64,000 bases of DNA from Parapedobacter soli (GTDB taxonomy: Bacteria > Bacteroidota > Bacteroidia > Sphingobacteriales > Sphingobacteriaceae), in the NCBI RefSeq assembly GCF_025460835.1, contig NZ_JAMXAY010000015.1, forward strand, positions 1 through 64,000. Reading direction: 5' to 3'. The position numbers and the translations under genes are program-made. The notes beneath the pieces were generated by a model. It was given only the letters and a program-made list of their open reading frames with translations. It ran no database searches and was not told the origin of the DNA. Shown piece by piece: positions 59,865-64,000 of the stretch. Numbering within the stretch: position 1 is the first letter of the stretch; each line of letters opens with the position of its first letter.

Positions 59865-62228
59865 TTAAAGGGATGGCGCCGACCGTTGAAATTCAATACT
59901 TTGCCAAACCTTCATCTTTTTATAGTAACACGCGCCCACATAACCACCGCTTCCGAAGAAAAGCAACGTACCATCAGTTAGCAGTGCATAACTACTGGCG
60001 ACTCCAGCATAGACAGGTAATCCTTGGGTCGCACCAAAGACGCCCACCACCTCTTCCATGGTATAGTTTCTCCCATCACAGTCATACACAGCAACATAAC
60101 CATAGTGACCCCAGCTAACATTACCACTAGTATAATCCAATAACTGGGATCGATCGGGATACTTTGCACTGATAACCTGCATTTTGCCATCTGTACGGAA
60201 ATCGATGGAAACGACTTCCCCGGCCATGGGGTTTTCCTCTGTCGGGTAGGCGGGTAAAGGTTCGTGACTTCCTATGGCGCGGATGCTATTCCCAACTATA
60301 TTTCGGTAAAGCCGATTGTTAATCCGCACGTCAACGACGATACTGTCTGTCAACGACGTCGTCGGATCCAGGAACCGGAATGGGCAATCTTTTATGACGA
60401 TGTCATCCGCCTGAAAAGGGTGATTTGCTGGCATAGTCCGAGAGCCTTTGTGAAAATCTGCTGTCGAAGCCTCCTGAATATATGGTTTCCCGTCCGGGCC
60501 CTCCACGATCTTTCCGTCCTGTTTCAAATAGAAGCGAAAATATGCGCTGTAGTATAGCATCACATCGTCGCCGCTCTGCCATTCCGCCAGTTCGCCCCAA
60601 TTTTCGTAATTCATGTCTAGTGGCTTCAATACGACCACGGTAAACTTTTTCCGTTTAATCTTATAGGTGAAAATCGCTTCCAGCCCTTCGATGATAGCCC
60701 CGTCCCGCCCCCGCACCTGCACTCTAATATTTGTCGGCCCTTCGTCTCGCTGTGCACCGACCGTATGGCGCACCTCAGCGTTGCCCTGTGCGTCGGTTGG
60801 CTGTGGGTGGCTTAACTTGTCCTCAAAGAGATCTGGCAGTCCCGACATTACACTCCAGACCAGTTCCACGCCCTCTAGCGGCTTCCCGGCGCGGTTGGTC
60901 ACCTTCACCACGAGTGGGGCGCCGAGCGGCTGCTTCCATTCGGCTTCCTGGTCATTGCCGCTCACGATGGTGATCCTCGTCGGGCGGCTGTCGATTATCT
61001 CCACCGGTACCGACGTATATGCTCCCTCGCTGCCCGTGGGCCGGTATTGCAGCAAAAGGCGGTCGCCCGCCTGCGGCTTCACCTGCCCCGCACCGGGGGT
61101 ATAGGTTAAATGCAACCGGCCGCTCTGTGGATCGGTGGTTACTGTCTCTTCAAGCAGCACCTGTTTGCTGCCTCCCTGCTCAAGCTCCACGCGGAGGTCT
61201 ATGAACACGGTTCTGCCGGTGACTGCCTTGTCTAGGCTGTCGGTGGCCTGCAACATCAGGCCCACCGATGCTTCGGTGTGGCTTTCATCCCACGTCAGTT
61301 GCGATAGGTCATCCACGGTTGTGAGCAGGGCCTGTCCGGCTGCTGCTGTTCCGCCCGCCCGCTCGTACCAACTGAACTGCGCCATGGAATCATCCGTGGC
61401 CAGCGGGTCCGTCTGGAAGGCGCTCAATCTGCCTCCGACTTCCTCCAGCTTTTTATCCATGGCCTGCAGGTGTCCCAGCAGGTCCATCAGTGCAGCCTCC
61501 ATGCCCTCCCGGCCGCTGACCCCGTCAACGAGTGCCGAACGTAGTTTGCCGTCGGCGTTAAGTGGCTTCATGGCACAGCGCACGTAACCGAGGTAATCGC
61601 CGATGGTCGCTGCGGTGGATGCCTGGGCCGTGGGCCGTGGGCAACCGGGGATGGCCGGGGACGCCGCCGCACTTGCCTGCCGCCCCCCTCCAATGGAAGC
61701 CTGCTTATACTGGCTGATGGGCTCGCCACCCTGCATGTATACGCTGGTCAGCAGTACTTCGCTACCCGATGCCCACGAGACCTCGAACAGCGAAACCTCA
61801 AACCGGGAGGCATCATGGGTGGCCAGTTCCAGCAGTAAAGGGGGGCTGCCGTCCTGCCGGGCATAGAACCGCAGCGAGCGGCCTTCTTCCAGCTGCAGCA
61901 CACTGCGGGAACCGTCTGCAGCGCCCAGCACGATGCGCTGGTCGCTGCCCAGGGCGCCTTGGGCATCCGTGGCTGCAAAATAGGCTAGGTCGTCATCGCC
62001 GTATTCTGCCCGCATGAAAAGCTGTACCGGTTTTGCCGGTTGCACGCCGGCGGCGATGAACACATTGCCCATGCCGGGCAACTGCCTGTTATTGTGCTCG
62101 GCCCTTGCGGCCTGTTCTTTCCGGAGCACCGCCGCCGGATCGTCCTTGGGTGTTTCGTTCTTGGCACAGGAGAAAATAAGTGCTCCCGCCAATAGAACGA
62201 GGTAAAAACGGGAAAAGGTGCGTTTCAT
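59865..62228 (-). CDS. Large lipoprotein with Ig-like domain, inserted in the pigment locus
   Basis: 787 aa from ATG 62228, giving a lipoprotein signal (VLLAGALIFSC); the longer frame from 62327 hides the signal. The middle has a Big/invasin-like Ig unit (PLGAPLVVKVTNRAGKPLEGVELVWSV...TDAQGNAEVRHTVG, about 455-560). The final third is a separate domain with no recognised family. Base composition differs along the gene: the part encoding the first two thirds is clearly GC-rich, the C-terminal third is not. It sits between two divergent pigment promoters. Confidence 0.75.
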   Translation of the reverse strand: MKRTFSRFYLVLLAGALIFSCAKNETPKDDPAAVLRKEQAARAEHNNRQLPGMGNVFIAAGVQPAKPVQLFMRAEYGDDDLAYFAATDAQGALGSDQRIVLGAADGSRSVLQLEEGRSLRFYARQDGSPPLLLELATHDASRFEVSLFEVSWASGSEVLLTSVYMQGGEPISQYKQASIGGGRQASAAASPAIPGCPRPTAQASTAATIGDYLGYVRCAMKPLNADGKLRSALVDGVSGREGMEAALMDLLGHLQAMDKKLEEVGGRLSAFQTDPLATDDSMAQFSWYERAGGTAAAGQALLTTVDDLSQLTWDESHTEASVGLMLQATDSLDKAVTGRTVFIDLRVELEQGGSKQVLLEETVTTDPQSGRLHLTYTPGAGQVKPQAGDRLLLQYRPTGSEGAYTSVPVEIIDSRPTRITIVSGNDQEAEWKQPLGAPLVVKVTNRAGKPLEGVELVWSVMSGLPDLFEDKLSHPQPTDAQGNAEVRHTVGAQRDEGPTNIRVQVRGRDGAIIEGLEAIFTYKIKRKKFTVVVLKPLDMNYENWGELAEWQSGDDVMLYYSAYFRFYLKQDGKIVEGPDGKPYIQEASTADFHKGSRTMPANHPFQADDIVIKDCPFRFLDPTTSLTDSIVVDVRINNRLYRNIVGNSIRAIGSHEPLPAYPTEENPMAGEVVSIDFRTDGKMQVISAKYPDRSQLLDYTSGNVSWGHYGYVAVYDCDGRNYTMEEVVGVFGATQGLPVYAGVASSYALLTDGTLLFFGSGGYVGACYYKKMKVWQSIEFQRSAPSL

Positions 62229-62377
62229 AAACGGAATTTTAACATGACCAATCAACCGGGGTAAAGGTAGCCCCAGACTTCGTGATAAAAAATACCTTAT
62301 AGTAAGTATTTTTAGCCCTAATACCACGTTTACCTACCGTTAATCCAACATAAAGGGATGTCCGGCAAGCCGTTTCG

Positions 62378-62409
62378 GTTGTATATCAAAACCAATTTAC
62401 CTAAGTTTG
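62378..62409 (+). promoter_or_regulatory. Promoter of the tyrosine ammonia-lyase gene
   Basis: GTTG (62378-62381), 20 nt, TAAGTTTG (62402-62409), 32 nt before the ATG. It matches the parC and flavoprotein promoters in both elements and spacing. Confidence 0.7.
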
Positions 62410-62441
62410 CAACCGCTTATATAGTATGCATTTCCAACTAA

Positions 62442-63965
62442 ATGATAGAAATAACGAACCCGATAGCGTTGACCGATTTTCACGCGGTATTGTTTGAGGA
62501 TCGAAAAATCGATCTGCCTAGCGACACGTCGGACAGGATACACCAAAGCCACGATTTCCTACGCGATTTCGCCAAAGACAAGATTATTTACGGGGTTAAC
62601 ACTGGCTTCGGGCCCATGGCGCAATACCGCATTGCCGATGCCGACCAGACGCAGCTGCAATACAACCTGATACGGAGCCATGCGGCCGGCATGGGCGAGA
62701 TCATGGATCCGCTTTATGCGAAATCCATCCTCCTGGCCCGGCTGCACACCCTATCGTTGGGCTTTTCCGGTGTACATCCCAGCATAATTACACTCATGCA
62801 GGAAATGCTGAACCGGAATATCCTGCCGGTGATTTTCCAGCACGGCGGCGTGGGTGCCAGTGGCGACCTCGTCCAGCTTGCCCATTTGGCGTTAAACATG
62901 ATCGGCGAGGGGAATGTCATTTACCGCGGGAAGCAGGTGCCGGCAGCCCAGGCCTTTGCCAACGAACGTTTGCGCCCCATGCAGGTGCACATCCGCGAGG
63001 GCCTTGCGCTCCTCAATGGTACATCGGCAATGACCGGTATCGGCATCGTCAACGTTATCTACGGCAAACGGCTACTGGACTGGTCGATAGCCTGCTCGGC
63101 GATGATGAATGAGCTGGTGAGCGCATACGACGACCACCTCTCCGAAACGCTCAATGCGGCAAAAAGACACGATGGCCAGCGGCAGGTGGCCGCACGGATG
63201 CGTGAAATCATTGTCGACAGCAAGCTCATCCGGAAACGCCCCGACCACCTATATAACCGCAAGGTGGAAGAAACGATATTCAAAGATAAACTGCAGGAAT
63301 ACTATTCCATCCGCTGCGTGCCGCAGATCCTAGGGCCCATCTGGGATGCGATACAGCATAGCACCATCACGCTGATTGAAGAGGTTAACTCGGCCAACGA
63401 CAACCCTATTATCGATGTGGCATCGGCAAGTGTGTACCATGGCGGCAACTTCCACGGCGATTACGTGGCTTTTGAGATGGATACCCTACGCATCGCCATC
63501 ACCAAACTGACCATGCTGATGGAGCGGCAATTGAATTACCTACTCAATTCCTCGCTGAACGGGATTCTTCCTTCGTTTGTGAACCTCGGCAAACTGGGGC
63601 TCAATTTCGGCATGCAGGGCGCCCAGTTCACGGCCACCTCAACAACGGCCGAGAACCAGACGCTGGCTACCCCCATGTATACCCATAGCATTCCCAACAA
63701 CAAAGACAATCAGGATATTGTGAGCATGGGCACCAACTCGGCATGGCTCACCAAACGGGTCATCGATAATGCTTACGAAGTGCTGGCCATCCAGCTGCTT
63801 ACACTTGTGCAGGCGGTAGACTCGCTAGGCTGTGAGGAACGGCTTTCGTCGAGAAGTAGAAAGATTTATGCCGACATCCGGGCAATTGTGCCTATCTTTA
63901 AAGAGGATAGGGTGCTGTCGCCCGATCTGGCAGCGATAAAGAATCATGTAAAAGCAAACGACTGA
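62442..63965 (+). CDS. Aromatic amino acid ammonia-lyase, flexirubin-type tyrosine ammonia-lyase
   Basis: 507 aa MIO enzyme. The catalytic Tyr50 is in IYGVNTGFGPMAQYRI, the prosthetic group forms from Ala139-Ser140-Gly141 (GGVGASGDLVQLAHLAL), and TSTTAENQTLATP and SIPNNKDNQDIVSMGTN follow. The sequence as a whole closely resembles the Flavobacterium johnsoniae flexirubin tyrosine ammonia-lyase, giving 4-coumarate as the pigment starter. The selectivity pair is Ser79-His80 (IRSHAAGMG), which is the histidase pattern in other lineages but is also present in the flexirubin enzyme. It begins a rightward operon that leaves the window. Confidence 0.9.
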   Translation: MIEITNPIALTDFHAVLFEDRKIDLPSDTSDRIHQSHDFLRDFAKDKIIYGVNTGFGPMAQYRIADADQTQLQYNLIRSHAAGMGEIMDPLYAKSILLARLHTLSLGFSGVHPSIITLMQEMLNRNILPVIFQHGGVGASGDLVQLAHLALNMIGEGNVIYRGKQVPAAQAFANERLRPMQVHIREGLALLNGTSAMTGIGIVNVIYGKRLLDWSIACSAMMNELVSAYDDHLSETLNAAKRHDGQRQVAARMREIIVDSKLIRKRPDHLYNRKVEETIFKDKLQEYYSIRCVPQILGPIWDAIQHSTITLIEEVNSANDNPIIDVASASVYHGGNFHGDYVAFEMDTLRIAITKLTMLMERQLNYLLNSSLNGILPSFVNLGKLGLNFGMQGAQFTATSTTAENQTLATPMYTHSIPNNKDNQDIVSMGTNSAWLTKRVIDNAYEVLAIQLLTLVQAVDSLGCEERLSSRSRKIYADIRAIVPIFKEDRVLSPDLAAIKNHVKAND

Positions 63966-63985
63966 CTTACTAAAATCGTTAAATA

Positions 63986-64000
63986 ATGAAAATTTTCTTT
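63986..64000 (+). CDS. Start of the next pigment-locus gene (cut by window edge)
   Basis: ATG AAA ATT TTC TTT is the only open start after the ammonia-lyase stop codon, 20 nt downstream in the same direction. Five codons only; no function can be assigned. Confidence 0.35.

Noticed and set aside
1-64000. tRNA genes, rRNA genes, CRISPR arrays, complete insertion sequences
   Set aside because: No cloverleaf with a TTCGA-type loop and no regular spaced repeats were seen. No transposase gene was recognised; the pRiA4b-like gene at 18991 is a chromosomal family member coupled to miaA.

Overview
The window looks like a chromosomal segment of a pigmented member of the Bacteroidota, most probably from the Sphingobacteriaceae. 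The support is promoters of the Bacteroidota type (TTG, 19-20 nt, TAnnTTTG) in front of many genes, a split Mrp antiporter operon, Bacteroidota-style lipoproteins (short signal peptide, Cys, then charged residues), and enzymes of the flexirubin/aryl-polyene pigment pathway. No rRNA, tRNA, CRISPR array or intact insertion sequence was seen.

Positions 1-4100 hold a stress-response island read leftwards: OsmC peroxidase, EthD lipoprotein, cupin, GNAT and an ECF41-type sigma factor, with a YfiT/DinB thiol transferase upstream and a DoxX-like gene downstream. Two copies of an ECF41-like promoter (TGTCACA, 15 nt, CGTC) lie inside an 80-bp imperfect repeat, one before osmC and one before the DoxX-like gene. 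They suggest an autoregulated sigma-factor circuit.

Positions 4100-10700 hold a sulfide/persulfide detoxification locus. It has a Crp/Fnr regulator with a Cys-x5-Cys-Cys cluster, a TauE/SafE exporter, type II sulfide:quinone oxidoreductase, a persulfide dioxygenase-rhodanese fusion, a free rhodanese, a small membrane protein and a split YeeE/YedE-type sulfur transporter. Three copies of one 17-bp operator-like motif are present. Two of them sit exactly 37 bp upstream of a -7 box, the position of a class II activator site.

Positions 10780-17000 hold an AraC regulator and a set of quinone/electrophile-type enzymes (DOPA-dioxygenase family, QOR2-like and SDR reductases, DoxX), then a 5'-truncated CPH-type copper ATPase and a YegP protein. 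Positions 17000-38000 are housekeeping: ilvE, miaA, cca, pdxA, rsmA, two hydroxyacid dehydrogenases, glycerate kinase, acs, a UbiA-like membrane protein, the complete mrpABCDEFG operon and a lactonase.

Positions 38000-44020 and 55535-64000 carry two blocks of flexirubin-type pigment genes. The first has a FabZ-like dehydratase, a GT2-DUF2062 protein and an MMPL exporter-acyltransferase-methyltransferase fusion. The second has a CoA ligase, a C45 acyltransferase/hydrolase, a flavin oxidoreductase and a tyrosine ammonia-lyase. Between them lie 11.5 kb with parC, an OmpA/lipoprotein operon, a TPR histidine kinase with its response regulator, an orphan ECF sigma factor, an intact RHH/PIN toxin-antitoxin pair and two gene remnants (a VapC C-terminus and a trehalose-6-phosphate synthase 3' end). 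The pigment locus therefore appears interrupted or rearranged, and it continues past the right edge.
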